This document shows positions 52,162 to 59,962 of a stretch of 64,000 bases of DNA, piece by piece. Both the position numbers and the translations under genes were made by a program. Positions within the stretch are counted from its first letter, which is position 1, and each line of letters begins with the position of its first letter. The stretch comes from JBEKTW01 sp049515655. Lineage in GTDB: Bacteria > Bacteroidota > Ignavibacteria > UBA10030 > SZUA-254. The stretch spans positions 1 through 64,000 of the forward strand of contig JBEKTW010000017.1 in assembly GCA_049515655.1 (NCBI GenBank), given 5' to 3'. The notes under the pieces are model-generated. The model did not search any database and was not told where the DNA came from. It saw only the letters and a list, made by a program, of their open reading frames with translations.

Positions 52162-53944
52162 AGAGGAGCTCCTTGGTTTTTTGTGGAACTTGCGCAGCAG
52201 ATATTTCTGCTGAATTTATGGTATTAGTGAGATACGTGAAAGCTATCACAGATGGGGACTCTGCCCGTGCGGTGGAATGTAGGTTACCCATTACATTAGG
52301 GACCTTTGTAACCTTAACTGCGTCAGAAAGATCCTCTAATTGGGTAAGCTCTCCCCCCCAATTGTGGAGCGCTATAAGCCGTTGAAGAATGATTACAGAG
52401 TTCTTTGGAGCATCAATGAACGAAGTAGAAATTTTTTCTCGCATTGACAAATCTTGTCTTCCACCGCAATCAACGACGGTAAATCGAGTTCCTTGACTTT
52501 CAAAACTCCCCGAATCTGTTTTCAGAGTGGAATATGCAATTTGTAATAGTCTAAGGGAGAGGATAAAGTGCATGAACATGTCTTTGTCTCTTCCCCAGTA
52601 ATCACAATTAGGGATCTTGGACCGCTCATCATGAATTCTCATTAGGGAATCAAAGATATCGACAGGTCTCTGTCGGAAAAGCGTATCAAAGAGATTTAGG
52701 TAAGCGTCGAGATTCCCCATAAATTCCCTAATCTCAGGTGCAATAAACAATTCTTTAACGAAACCCTCGAAACCTGAGAACAAGAATTCTTTCAACTCGT
52801 AGATTTCTGGATGTTCCTGAAATTTAAGAATATCAGTATTAGTAATACTCCATGCTAAGGCCTCTTCAACGGGAACAAGATTCTCATCATTGATTTGAAA
52901 ATTTCGATTGTCTGTATTCAGAATAAAAGAGATGACGCCAGCGTCCCGTATTCTCCAAAGAACGTAGCGAGGTAGGTTGGCAGTGTCGGTCGGCCGTTTT
53001 GAAATCACTCTCCAGGCAAAGCAAGTCTGCGAGTTTCTCCCGATCAGTGTCTCGGGATCCCTGCCTCTATCCATTACGCATAAGTTCGAATGGCGATAAT
53101 GTTGTGAATACGAACCTTGAGCGCTGTTTACCGAGCAGATCACCGTTTTACTCGTTTCGATGTCATGTCCGTCCTTGTAAAATAGAGTTCTGACAGAATC
53201 ATCATAAATATCGCCCATAGGATAAACATTCTTCTGCAATAGAAACCACAAGTCAATTCTTTCGTTTCTGGGATTTCTATTGTTCTTTCGAATGTGTGTA
53301 TTTATGGAACTCATCACTTTCTTCACGACAGAGGTTCCTTCTTCGTGAACAAAAAGATCGGAACAAATAGACACTAGCGACTGATAGCCACCAAAATTGA
53401 ATAGGTAGATTAAATCCGATTTGAACTGCTCCACAGTCTCATAGCCGCTTCTGCTGAGTTTTGGTTGCAGGTAGTAATGAATCAATGAGTTCTTATCCTT
53501 AGCTACGATAATTGCTGTGTTTACAAAATTAATCGTCTGGCCAAAATGTGAATCATCGAAACCACCCGGGGCATTAGAATGTGATTGAAGGTCAAGAAAA
53601 ACACCTTTCCTGATTCTTTCTAATCCTAAGAGCACAACGGTGTTTGGTTTAATTCTGGTTGATTTGAACAAGTCTATAATCGCTTGGGCGGATTCTACTG
53701 TAACTGAAAGTTCTGGAAAGAGGAAAAAATTCGGACACCTATTTGACGAGAAACAGCTCCCGCCAAATAGTTCAAATACCTTCAATATTAGCTCCTTGTT
53801 TCTTTGCCTTTCTGATGGTTTAATAACGAAGGTTCCATCAGTTGTGCTTTGTTCAGGCATTTGGACTTTTACTATCCCCAGTCTATAAAGATCTGGGTAG
53901 TCGATATCCAATGGATTGAGTTCTATCACTCTTAAATCACTCAT
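52142..53944 (-). CDS. Nitrilase-superfamily (CN-hydrolase-like) protein paired with SMC-like ATPase
   Basis: The first 200 residues of this 600-residue protein show the nitrilase triad in the right order and context: E78 in FFLFPELSV, K162 in HYYLQPKLSRSGYE (after the strand FVNTAIIVAKDKNSLIHYYL), and C194 in SLVSICSDLF. Members of this superfamily hydrolyse amides or nitriles or transfer acyl groups. The remaining 400 residues are alpha/beta and helical without a recognised family, perhaps a sensor or partner-binding region. It is the first gene of a two-gene operon, overlapping the Rad50/SMC-like gene by 20 nt. In defence islands such hydrolases could be effectors triggered by the ATPase. 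Function is inferred; activity is unproven. Confidence 0.72.
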   Translation of the reverse strand: MSDLRVIELNPLDIDYPDLYRLGIVKVQMPEQSTTDGTFVIKPSERQRNKELILKVFELFGGSCFSSNRCPNFFLFPELSVTVESAQAIIDLFKSTRIKPNTVVLLGLERIRKGVFLDLQSHSNAPGGFDDSHFGQTINFVNTAIIVAKDKNSLIHYYLQPKLSRSGYETVEQFKSDLIYLFNFGGYQSLVSICSDLFVHEEGTSVVKKVMSSINTHIRKNNRNPRNERIDLWFLLQKNVYPMGDIYDDSVRTLFYKDGHDIETSKTVICSVNSAQGSYSQHYRHSNLCVMDRGRDPETLIGRNSQTCFAWRVISKRPTDTANLPRYVLWRIRDAGVISFILNTDNRNFQINDENLVPVEEALAWSITNTDILKFQEHPEIYELKEFLFSGFEGFVKELFIAPEIREFMGNLDAYLNLFDTLFRQRPVDIFDSLMRIHDERSKIPNCDYWGRDKDMFMHFILSLRLLQIAYSTLKTDSGSFESQGTRFTVVDCGGRQDLSMREKISTSFIDAPKNSVIILQRLIALHNWGGELTQLEDLSDAVKVTKVPNVMGNLHSTARAESPSVIAFTYLTNTINSAEISAAQVPQKTKELLYACFQR

Positions 53945-54384
53945 CGTGTAATTTCCTGATCAAGAAAACGCGATGTTAGATTAATCCGTAAATTGCATCG
54001 AATTATTGTTTACAATATAAAATATTTCCACAAAGCAGTAATAAAAGAATCATTTACTAAAGCCCCGATTCCCCGCTGATAGTAGAATGAGAGCCGGAAA
54101 AAACAACGTGGTCATCACCACATTAGCTACCAATGCGACTGGCGACATCTTCTTGCTTTCTGCAGTCATAATAAGATTCTCTTTTATATGTCGGCACATT
54201 CGCCCAACTTCTGCTTAGGCTGCGTAGCGTATTACGGCTCGCAAAATGACGCAATGCTTTTGCGAATCTATTCATAGACCAATCGCCCGTGAGCAAAAGT
54301 GGTGAGCTGGTTTCTAGCATGACTTTCCAACCTCGTGTTGCCTTGTTATACGCATTTGTCGCTATCAGTTCTTGACTCACTTAT
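53945..54384. other. Intergenic region with AT-rich promoter zone and stem-loop repeat
   Basis: The right half contains stem-loop element 1 of a three-member family (about 54,235-54,335). The left half (53,975-54,050) is AT-rich with ATTGT-TT-ACAAT, a plausible promoter/operator zone for the nitrilase-SMC operon. An open frame at 54,123-54,380 simply covers the repeat. Confidence 0.5.
54235..54335 (-). repeat. Stem-loop repeat element, member 1
   Basis: On the minus strand it reads AGAAACC, GCTCACCA, then CTTTTGC ... GCAAAAG arms around CGGGCGATTGGTCTATGA, then ...TAATACGC. It shares order and sequence with the element at about 55,855-55,945 and more loosely with the one at 54,940-55,035. 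Confidence 0.6.
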
Positions 54385-54909
54385 TTACAGATTCTTCTCT
54401 GTTTCAAGGAATCGTTCTAAGTCCTGCTTACTCGGCTCAAGTTGTGCGCGGGTCAGATGACGTTTCTCAATTTCAAACCTATACATCGCATCAACAAGAT
54501 TCTCAAACTCCTCGAATATTGTCGTATCGTTGTTTTCAACTCTACGTTCCTCAGCAATATAATCTTTGGTGGCACTCCACCAACGAACGGCATAAAAACT
54601 GAAAGCGGACCATGCCATGTCGAGATCAAAATATCCTCTGCGCAGCAACATTCCAACCGATTCAAAGAAGTTCATGACAACCTCTTGCATATCGGCATGA
54701 GGGGCATTACTCAAAAGTTGCTCCGCCAACCTCTTCCGTTCCGCAATGAGAGCTGGGCTGTCAAACTTCTCTTCATAAGTGGTTTGCAAGCGCACCTTCA
54801 TGTCGTCGCGTGCCATTTGCAACTGTCTTCGCACAAGATACCAAGTGACAAACACTAAAGTCCATGAAGCAAGAGCAGTAAGAGAAATCCAAATAGATTC
54901 ACAATTCAT
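54385..54909 (-). CDS. DUF4760-like single-pass membrane protein
   Basis: The 174-residue protein begins with a membrane segment (about residues 5-26, WISLTALASWTLVFVTWYLV). A cytoplasmic helical domain follows (RRQLQMARDDMKVRLQTTYE, RRGYFDLDMAWSAFSFYAVR, RWWSATKDYIAEER). This matches the DUF4760-type proteins seen scattered in mobile regions and gene cassettes; function is unknown. The start follows a GAAAGGGAAA-type site. It is flanked on both sides by related stem-loop repeats. Confidence 0.72.
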   Translation of the reverse strand: MNCESIWISLTALASWTLVFVTWYLVRRQLQMARDDMKVRLQTTYEEKFDSPALIAERKRLAEQLLSNAPHADMQEVVMNFFESVGMLLRRGYFDLDMAWSAFSFYAVRWWSATKDYIAEERRVENNDTTIFEEFENLVDAMYRFEIEKRHLTRAQLEPSKQDLERFLETEKNL

Positions 54910-54939
54910 GGGATTTCCCTTTCTAAGAGGTTAGCCATA

Positions 54940-55035
54940 ATTGCGTATGACGTATGTGTTAGCATCGCAATATTTTTGTGAGCATACAAATCTCATTTCA
55001 GCGAACAAAAATATTGAGCACGGTTTCTAACGTCA
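54940..55035 (-). repeat. Stem-loop repeat element, member 2
   Basis: Contains the perfect arms CAATATTTTTGT / ACAAAAATATTG (stem of 12 bp, 25-nt loop) with GTTAG/CTAAC outside. In the minus orientation it begins GTTAGAAACCGTGCTCA like member 1 and ends ...CATACGC. It lies between the DUF6602-like and DUF4760-like genes. Confidence 0.55.
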
Positions 55036-55074
55036 TTGTTACCACTGTTAGGCGCCGTGTTGGTCCGTTGTCGA

Positions 55075-55830
55075 CTATCGTTCAATTCCTTTGGGGAGCC
55101 TTTCGATAAGCTCAAAGAAATATCCTTTCATGTCGATAGAGCCGTCTGTCGTCATTGAGATGAGTTGATTTATCATCAAGCCGAAGAAATGGAGCAATTC
55201 TCTTTGGTTCTTGTCGGAATCATAAAACTCCCAATGCGGAGAAGTATTCCTGGACTCAGCTCTGTGTATCCAAAGTCCCTTGTTGAGAACACAGAGGATT
55301 TCCACCGCTGGATTCTCCAAGTATTCTGGATCGAGCTTTTTGTATCTCTGAAATTCGTCGCCCTTCTTGAGATCAGATTGCAGTGCAAACAGAACTCTGA
55401 TTGGTCTCATCTGATAAACAATTGGGGTCTCGTGAAAGGGTGTTTGAATTTGCAAACTCTTGAGAACATTGAAATTCTTGACGGTCTTTTTGATTTCCGT
55501 TGCCGTTGCTGTCGATTTCACCTCAAAGGCAAATCCACAACTCTCAATTGGAAACAGACCCAACTTCTCCGAGAAAAAGATAGGTGGGAAAACCTTTTTG
55601 AAGTAAATTAACAAATCGACCTGGGGGGACTGTTTCCCTTCCGAGTCAATTATCTTGCCTGTTCCGATATCCCATTCGCTGGGCAAGAGCGACGAAATCA
55701 GTTTACCGATTCCACTCTCACGTATTTCACCCCTCAATCCGAGATGGGATATGCCTTCAATCGTGCGAGACTCCTTTAGGAATGCTCTGACCTTATCTAG
55801 CAGGAGCTTCTTGTAGATGTCGTTTGGCAT
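55075..55830 (-). CDS. DUF6602-like protein with PD-(D/E)XK nuclease-type motif
   Basis: A 251-residue soluble protein. The segment D72 (in SPQVDLLIY), E96 (FPIES) and E103-V-K105 (AFEVKST) forms the D...ExK arrangement of PD-(D/E)XK nucleases. The preceding GTGKIIDSEGK turn is also typical. This matches DUF6602, a family often found in mobile and defence regions. Cleavage of DNA or RNA is plausible but unproven. It lies 165 nt upstream of the DUF4760-like gene, with a stem-loop repeat between them, like single gene cassettes. Confidence 0.7.
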   Translation of the reverse strand: MPNDIYKKLLLDKVRAFLKESRTIEGISHLGLRGEIRESGIGKLISSLLPSEWDIGTGKIIDSEGKQSPQVDLLIYFKKVFPPIFFSEKLGLFPIESCGFAFEVKSTATATEIKKTVKNFNVLKSLQIQTPFHETPIVYQMRPIRVLFALQSDLKKGDEFQRYKKLDPEYLENPAVEILCVLNKGLWIHRAESRNTSPHWEFYDSDKNQRELLHFFGLMINQLISMTTDGSIDMKGYFFELIERLPKGIER

Positions 55831-55854
55831 ATGGTTTCAGGACTAACATGGCGC

Positions 55855-55945
55855 GTAACGTCTGCCAAAAACATGCATTACTTTTGCGAATCTACCCATA
55901 GACCGATTGCCCGTCGCAAAAGCGTTGGGCGAGTTTCTTCATGAC
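55855..55945 (-). repeat. Stem-loop repeat element, member 3
   Basis: Arms CTTTTGCGA / TCGCAAAAG around ATCTACCCATAGACCGATTG; flanks GTAACG and CGTTGGGCGAG. In the minus orientation it starts GTCATGAAGAAACTCGCCCAAC, matching member 1 over most of its length. It lies upstream of the DUF6602-like gene. Confidence 0.6.
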
Positions 55946-55970
55946 CGTGACAATTCTAACACTACTGTTT

Positions 55971-56576
55971 TTATTCGAATTTGTTATCCCCTTTTCTTTT
56001 TTTGTGCTTGAATACAAAACCTCGGACAACGGCGGAAACCGCAGCACCGCTTACACAACCCAAAATTATTTTCATCCCATATTGTGGTTCGATCATCCGA
56101 AGACCCATGAAGATGGCCATCAATACCGATATTATTGAAGCTCCAACCATTAAAATAAGAACGCCGATACTTAAAATATCTTCGGGTTCAATACGAAATC
56201 GCCTTTTCTTAATTACCTGGTGTCCATTGGGGACAGCAATATCCGTCTCACCCCAATCTATGGAAAGCGCAGCGCTCTTGGTAATATTGCTGATAACTAG
56301 GGGCGACACATGCTCAGTCTTCACAGAAAATACTCCACCTATCTCTTTATTGCCGTGGGATACAGCAACGGCAGACATTCCAATTTGTACCGGGATAGGA
56401 GCATCGTCTCCTATGCTAAGGTGTGCCATGAGAGGAGAGACAGAGGGTAAAGCCATAGGCATCTGAGATGACATTACTCTAATCTGCCCTTTCAATCCAA
56501 CTGGAGAAACAGAAAAATTTGGGCCCAATGCTACAGGTATTTTATCGTTTCCTACTATTAGATGCGTTTTTATCAT
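55971..56576 (-). CDS. Membrane protein with two C-terminal transmembrane helices, function unknown
   Basis: A strong TAAGGAGGAATG site precedes the ATG. Of 201 residues, the first 130 are soluble and rich in beta strands, prolines and glycines (LGPNFSVSPVGLKGQIRVMS; GDDAPIPVQIGMSAVAVSHG). Two transmembrane helices follow (about 134-158 and 168-187) and a basic tail (FKHKKRKGDNKFE). The soluble domain is probably on the cytoplasmic side if the tail is. No known family. It is divergent from the plus-strand operon beginning at 57,010. Confidence 0.6.
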   Translation of the reverse strand: MIKTHLIVGNDKIPVALGPNFSVSPVGLKGQIRVMSSQMPMALPSVSPLMAHLSIGDDAPIPVQIGMSAVAVSHGNKEIGGVFSVKTEHVSPLVISNITKSAALSIDWGETDIAVPNGHQVIKKRRFRIEPEDILSIGVLILMVGASIISVLMAIFMGLRMIEPQYGMKIILGCVSGAAVSAVVRGFVFKHKKRKGDNKFE

Positions 56577-57009
56577 CTAACATTCCTCCTTAATTTCACA
56601 TCTGTTATGACACATGATAGGGTTGTGATTTCGAATGATTGCAAAACCAAACGTGCTGAAAATAATGGTAAGTTTACCAATTCCCGTATCCTCAAATATG
56701 ATTCCGAATATACGAAAGAATCTACCGACTGTCAACTGATGGCAAAATTGCTAAAGCAGACCACAAAAATCTAAAAAAAAATCCAAAAATCACTTATTCC
56801 ACCTGGATATTCAATGCCTCCTCGGCTTCAGATCGAGACTAGAAAGATGTTGGAGTCCCTAGGTAAGTATTAAAAGGTTGGGACCCATTTTCGGATCCTC
56901 TTTTTTGGTATAAGAACAAGCTGGTCATGACCAGCCCGGATCTTTGCCGGTGATGTTTACACGTCATTCGCCGAGAGAGGACTTTTTAACAATCAAGGAG
57001 AACCATTCC
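56577..57009. other. Divergent control region of the DNA-transaction operon
   Basis: About 430 bp. Features are an extended -10 TGGTATAAG (56,907-56,915) and a perfect 16-bp palindrome immediately downstream (56,921-56,936). The leftward side carries the strong ribosome site of the membrane protein. An open frame at 56,562-56,774 is not protein-like. Confidence 0.5.
56907..56936 (+). promoter_or_regulatory. Extended -10 promoter with 16-bp palindromic operator
   Basis: TGGTATAAG (TGn + TATAAG) at 56,907-56,915 is followed at 56,921-56,936 by GCTGGTCATGACCAGC, a perfect palindrome. The location at the expected start of transcription fits a repressor site. The phrase TGGTATAAGAA recurs at about 57,187-57,197 before the next gene. 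Confidence 0.5.
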
Positions 57010-57183
57010 ATGTTTGCAATCATCGACTGGATGACATTCGGTTTTGTTGTCATACCAGAATCCGGATCAGTGATGACCTGGAATTCAAAAGAAGAAGCTG
57101 AAAGATACGCAGAGGAGGAATTACAAACGGGTTTATGGAAAGTTATCGAGGTTCCACCGTTTGCCCAGGCATTCAAACCATAA
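57010..57183 (+). CDS. Small hypothetical protein, 57 residues
   Basis: AAGGAGAACC precedes the ATG at 57,010. The product begins MFAIIDWMTFGFVVIPESGS, with VMTWNSKEEAERYAEEELQ and LWKVIEV after it: a small alpha/beta protein of the kind often found at the start of phage or plasmid operons. First gene of the plus-strand operon, just downstream of the palindromic operator. Confidence 0.65.
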   Translation: MFAIIDWMTFGFVVIPESGSVMTWNSKEEAERYAEEELQTGLWKVIEVPPFAQAFKP

Positions 57184-57186
57184 AAA

Positions 57187-57197
57187 TGGTATAAGAA
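57187..57197 (+). promoter_or_regulatory. Second extended -10 promoter motif
   Basis: TGGTATAAGAA, identical to the motif at 56,907, about 40 nt before the PUR-like gene. Probably an internal promoter. Confidence 0.4.
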
Positions 57198-57234
57198 GAT
57201 ACAAGTCTATCTACTAACATCATAGGAGTTTCTC

Positions 57235-57453
57235 ATGAGCATCAATGCATTATATTCAAGAATCATACGTGCCGGCAAGACAACGTACTTCCTTGATGTC
57301 AGGGAAGCGAAGAACGGGAAGAAGTTTCTTTCGATCACTTCGAGCAGCTTGAACGGCGAGCAAAGAAAACGATCAAACATTCTTGTCTTCGCTGATACTG
57401 TGGAACAGTTCCATCAGGCGATTCAGGAGGCAGCCGCTGCTGCGGGCCAATGA
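57235..57453 (+). CDS. PUR-alpha/DUF3276-like nucleic-acid-binding protein
   Basis: A 72-residue protein with the PUR-repeat pattern: RIIRAGKTTYFLDVREAKNG, KKFLSITSSS, ILVFADTVEQFHQAI. PUR/DUF3276 proteins of FCB bacteria bind single-stranded DNA or RNA as dimers. AGGAG site ahead of ATG. Its stop overlaps the ATG of the RadC-like gene (ATGA), so the two are translated together. A single-stranded-DNA role fits the following DNA-transaction genes. Confidence 0.78.
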   Translation: MSINALYSRIIRAGKTTYFLDVREAKNGKKFLSITSSSLNGEQRKRSNILVFADTVEQFHQAIQEAAAAAGQ

Positions 57454-57905
57454 AATATTGCACCCGAACCATAACATGGCGTTTTCATCAAGTCAAGGAG
57501 AGCATACCTGAACTTGCTGATAAGTCCCGCCTGACGATTCGATCTCCGGAAGATTTCGTCAACAACTACAGGTCCTTATTCAAAGACCACGTCCGGGAAC
57601 GATTCATAGTCTTCTGGTTGAACTCGACTAACAGAGTCGTGGGCTTTGAAATCATCTCGGAAGGCATACTCGACAGCAGTTTAGTCCATCCGAGAGAAGT
57701 ATTCCGCGGATCCATTGTTGCAACTGCTGCTTCAATCATCCTTGCTCACAACCATCCTTCGGAAAATAAGGAACCATCGGCAGAAGATATCCAGATCACC
57801 AAACAGCTTGTTGAAACCGGAAAGATCGTTGGAATTCCCGTCCATGATCACATCATCTTCGGCGGGAGTACCTACACATCATTTGCAGAAAGAGGGTTAC
57901 TATGA
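57450..57905 (+). CDS. radC: RadC-like JAMM/JAB domain protein
   Basis: A 151-residue RadC-family protein lacking the N-terminal helix-hairpin-helix domain of chromosomal RadC. The JAMM metalloprotease-like motif is complete: E in the strand VVGFEIISEG, H100 and H102 in AHNHPS, and D113 in EPSAED. Short RadC proteins like this are carried by phages, plasmids and ICEs; their substrate is unknown. It overlaps the genes on both sides by 4 nt. Confidence 0.88.
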   Translation: MKYCTRTITWRFHQVKESIPELADKSRLTIRSPEDFVNNYRSLFKDHVRERFIVFWLNSTNRVVGFEIISEGILDSSLVHPREVFRGSIVATAASIILAHNHPSENKEPSAEDIQITKQLVETGKIVGIPVHDHIIFGGSTYTSFAERGLL

Positions 57906-58153
57906 AACCTCCGCGCAAAGTGCCTCGCATCAGAAAGGTGCACTATGGCCACTACGATTCTGAGTTCGGTCTTCCGCATCCTGTTATCCGCTTAGGTGGC
58001 AAGTACCTTGAAGAATACGGCTTCGCAGTCGGTGCAGGGTTTGAAGTCAGCTTTGAACCAGGTCTAATCACAATTCGTCTATCATCAATTCAGGAGGATT
58101 CACGTAATGGAAATCAACAAGAAGTACAAACTCGAAAAAGCTGTGTCGCCTGA
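57902..58153 (+). CDS. SymE-like small protein
   Basis: 83 residues. The core HPVIRLGGKYLEEYGFAVGA followed by FEVSFEPGLITIRL matches the SymE/AbrB-like swapped-hairpin fold (RLxGKWLEExGF). SymE in E. coli is an SOS-induced toxin, but most plasmid and phage relatives are uncharacterised. It overlaps the RadC gene by 4 nt and its end overlaps the following gene, so the last 15 residues are encoded over the next ribosome site. No antisense RNA is evident. Confidence 0.7.
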   Translation: MKPPRKVPRIRKVHYGHYDSEFGLPHPVIRLGGKYLEEYGFAVGAGFEVSFEPGLITIRLSSIQEDSRNGNQQEVQTRKSCVA

Positions 58154-58619
58154 CGAAACACGGACATCACTTATGAACATTTTCGTCACGCGTAGACACG
58201 CAGCAGCAACGAACGGTCATATACTCGCAATTGTACCGGTGGTTTCCGACAAACGCGACAAGAGAGGATGGCTTTCGGCTGAAGCATTGAAACTTGGCCG
58301 GAAGGTTACACCAAAGGCACTCGATACAGTTCAGATCGCGCTCGACGGAAAGCAAGTTCTAGCCGATGGAACTGCAATTGTAAGACCAGACGGACGTGTA
58401 AAGCCGCCATGTTTATTCAGGGTACTCCGCAAGGCATATAAGAAGAGGCGTATTCGTTTCGGCATCAATACATCATTTCTGAAGGATCTCGCCGAGTCAA
58501 TTGGCTCTGAAGAAGTCATTCTGGAAATCGGCACGCCGGATCAATCAATCCTCGTAAGGCCAATCAGAGATTCAAACGGCGAGGTCGGGCTTATCATGCC
58601 TGTGAAAGTGAGAGATTAA
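58107..58619 (+). CDS. Sliding-clamp (DnaN beta)-like single-domain protein
   Basis: A 170-residue protein preceded by AGGAGG. It resembles one or two beta-clamp domains: FVTRRHAAATNGHILAIVPV near the start (as in clamp strands), FLKDLAESIGSEEVILEI, SILVRPIRDSN and the end VGLIMPVKVRD, which echoes the classical DnaN tail (MPMRL). A full DnaN is about twice as long, so this may form a small ring or be a clamp-like regulator. The assignment is tentative. It lies in a tight operon between SymE-like and hypothetical genes. Confidence 0.5.
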   Translation: MEINKKYKLEKAVSPDETRTSLMNIFVTRRHAAATNGHILAIVPVVSDKRDKRGWLSAEALKLGRKVTPKALDTVQIALDGKQVLADGTAIVRPDGRVKPPCLFRVLRKAYKKRRIRFGINTSFLKDLAESIGSEEVILEIGTPDQSILVRPIRDSNGEVGLIMPVKVRD

Positions 58620-58621
58620 CA

Positions 58622-58873
58622 ATGCCTCGCCTAGAACGATGTGTCGTAATCACAACTGACGATAAAGCCGTCGAAACAACCCATTGCAATTCATCTGTCG
58701 TGATTGAAGCTTCCGAATCTCAAGTCATGTATGCGGTCCGAAATAGTTACAACGGCATGATAATCATCGTTGGAGACTATGAGAAGCGGGAACGAATCAT
58801 GCGCAAGGCAGCTCGAAGTCAGAGATTTATGGAAAAGGTCATTCAGGACGAAGTCCAACGGCTTATGTATTAA
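58622..58873 (+). CDS. Hypothetical protein, 83 residues
   Basis: Begins 2 nt after the stop of the clamp-like gene. Beta-rich N-terminal half (CVVITTDDKAVE; SVVIEASESQVMYAVRNSYN; GMIIIVGDY) and a helical, basic C-terminus (KRERIMRKAARSQRFMEKVI). Unknown family. Its tail ends 25 nt before the DUF932 start. Confidence 0.55.
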   Translation: MPRLERCVVITTDDKAVETTHCNSSVVIEASESQVMYAVRNSYNGMIIIVGDYEKRERIMRKAARSQRFMEKVIQDEVQRLMY

Positions 58874-58898
58874 CTCAACAACAATTCAAGGAGCAACA

Positions 58899-59861
58899 AT
58901 GTCTGCCAATCTTTACATGCAAAACGGGAGAGCAAGCATGTTTTACACGGGCGAAGTTCCATGGCATCGTCTCGGAATTCATCTTCAAAATCCTGCTACA
59001 GCCCAAGAAGCAATCGAAGCAGCACGATTGGACTTCACGGTGAAGCTGAAACCCGTGAAGACCGTTATCAACCGTAAGCAAAGAATCGTGCCGAATACCT
59101 TTGCAACAGTTCGCACAGATACAAGCGAAGTTCTCGGTGTCGTGGGTTCAAGATACGAGCCAATTCAGAACCGGGATGCATTCGCGTTCTTCGATGCACT
59201 CGTCGGATCAGATGAAGCAATGTATCACACTGCCGGAGTTCTCGGCAAGGGAGAGAGAATATGGATTCTTGCAAAGTTGCCTTCGCACATTCGTGTGGGC
59301 ACGAAGGATATTGTCGACCAGTATCTGTTGCTCACAAATTCGCACGATGGATCGGCAGTGGTTCGTGCAAAGCTTACACCCGTAAGGGTAGTGTGCAGCA
59401 ACACGTTATCAGTTGCGCTGGAAGGAAACGAACAAGAGGTAAGAATCCGGCACACTTCAAATGCGGTACACAAGCTGGAAGAAGCTCATAAGCTTTTGGG
59501 CTTGACCAATAGCTTGTTTATGCAACTCGACACCATCTTCAACAGAATGGCGCTTCGCAAAGTCACGGACAAGCAGTTGCTCGAATACGTGAAAGCTCTC
59601 GTGCCGGAAAATCCGGATGCACATTATCAGACACGGAATGAAAACATCCGTGAAGCGATCCTCGAATTGCATGAGAATGGACAAGGTGCCGAGATGAGTC
59701 GTGGCACACTTTGGGGCGGATACAATGCCGTAACAGAATTCGCAGATCACGTCCAGCAAAGCAAGGATGCCAAGAAACATCTGAAGAGCATCTGGTTTGG
59801 CGGTGGAGAGAAACTCAAACTCCGGGCATTCCAGCTCGCTCAGAAGATGTCGATGAATTAG
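58899..59861 (+). CDS. DUF932 phage/plasmid-like protein
   Basis: ATG at 58,899 follows AAGGAGC. The 320-residue protein belongs to the DUF932 family (phage/plasmid-like, TIGR03299): EVPWHRLGIHLQNPATAQEA, VGSRYEPIQNRDAFAFFDAL, WILAKLPSHIRV, LTPVRVVCSNTLSVAL, TLWGGYNAVTEFADHV. Family members accompany replication or recombination genes on mobile elements; the biochemical role is unknown. A terminator-like hairpin follows at 59,888-59,925. Confidence 0.9.
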   Translation: MSANLYMQNGRASMFYTGEVPWHRLGIHLQNPATAQEAIEAARLDFTVKLKPVKTVINRKQRIVPNTFATVRTDTSEVLGVVGSRYEPIQNRDAFAFFDALVGSDEAMYHTAGVLGKGERIWILAKLPSHIRVGTKDIVDQYLLLTNSHDGSAVVRAKLTPVRVVCSNTLSVALEGNEQEVRIRHTSNAVHKLEEAHKLLGLTNSLFMQLDTIFNRMALRKVTDKQLLEYVKALVPENPDAHYQTRNENIREAILELHENGQGAEMSRGTLWGGYNAVTEFADHVQQSKDAKKHLKSIWFGGGEKLKLRAFQLAQKMSMN

Positions 59862-59887
59862 GCGTGGACTTCGTACCATTCCAACAA

Positions 59888-59925
59888 CAGCCGGTGTAGA
59901 TGTTATGCACCGGCTGAACTGTTTT
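59888..59925 (+). terminator. Hairpin terminator or attenuator after DUF932
   Basis: CAGCCGGTG (59,888-59,896) pairs perfectly with CACCGGCTG (59,908-59,916), followed by AACTGTTTT. The T-tract is short, so it may only attenuate. Confidence 0.55.
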
Positions 59926-59962
59926 AATTCACTCCAACACGACATTATCGAAAGGAATGTTC

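Noticed and set aside
54123..54380. 85-codon minus-strand frame beside the DUF4760-like gene
   Set aside because: It covers a stem-loop repeat also present in non-coding DNA at 55,855-55,945.
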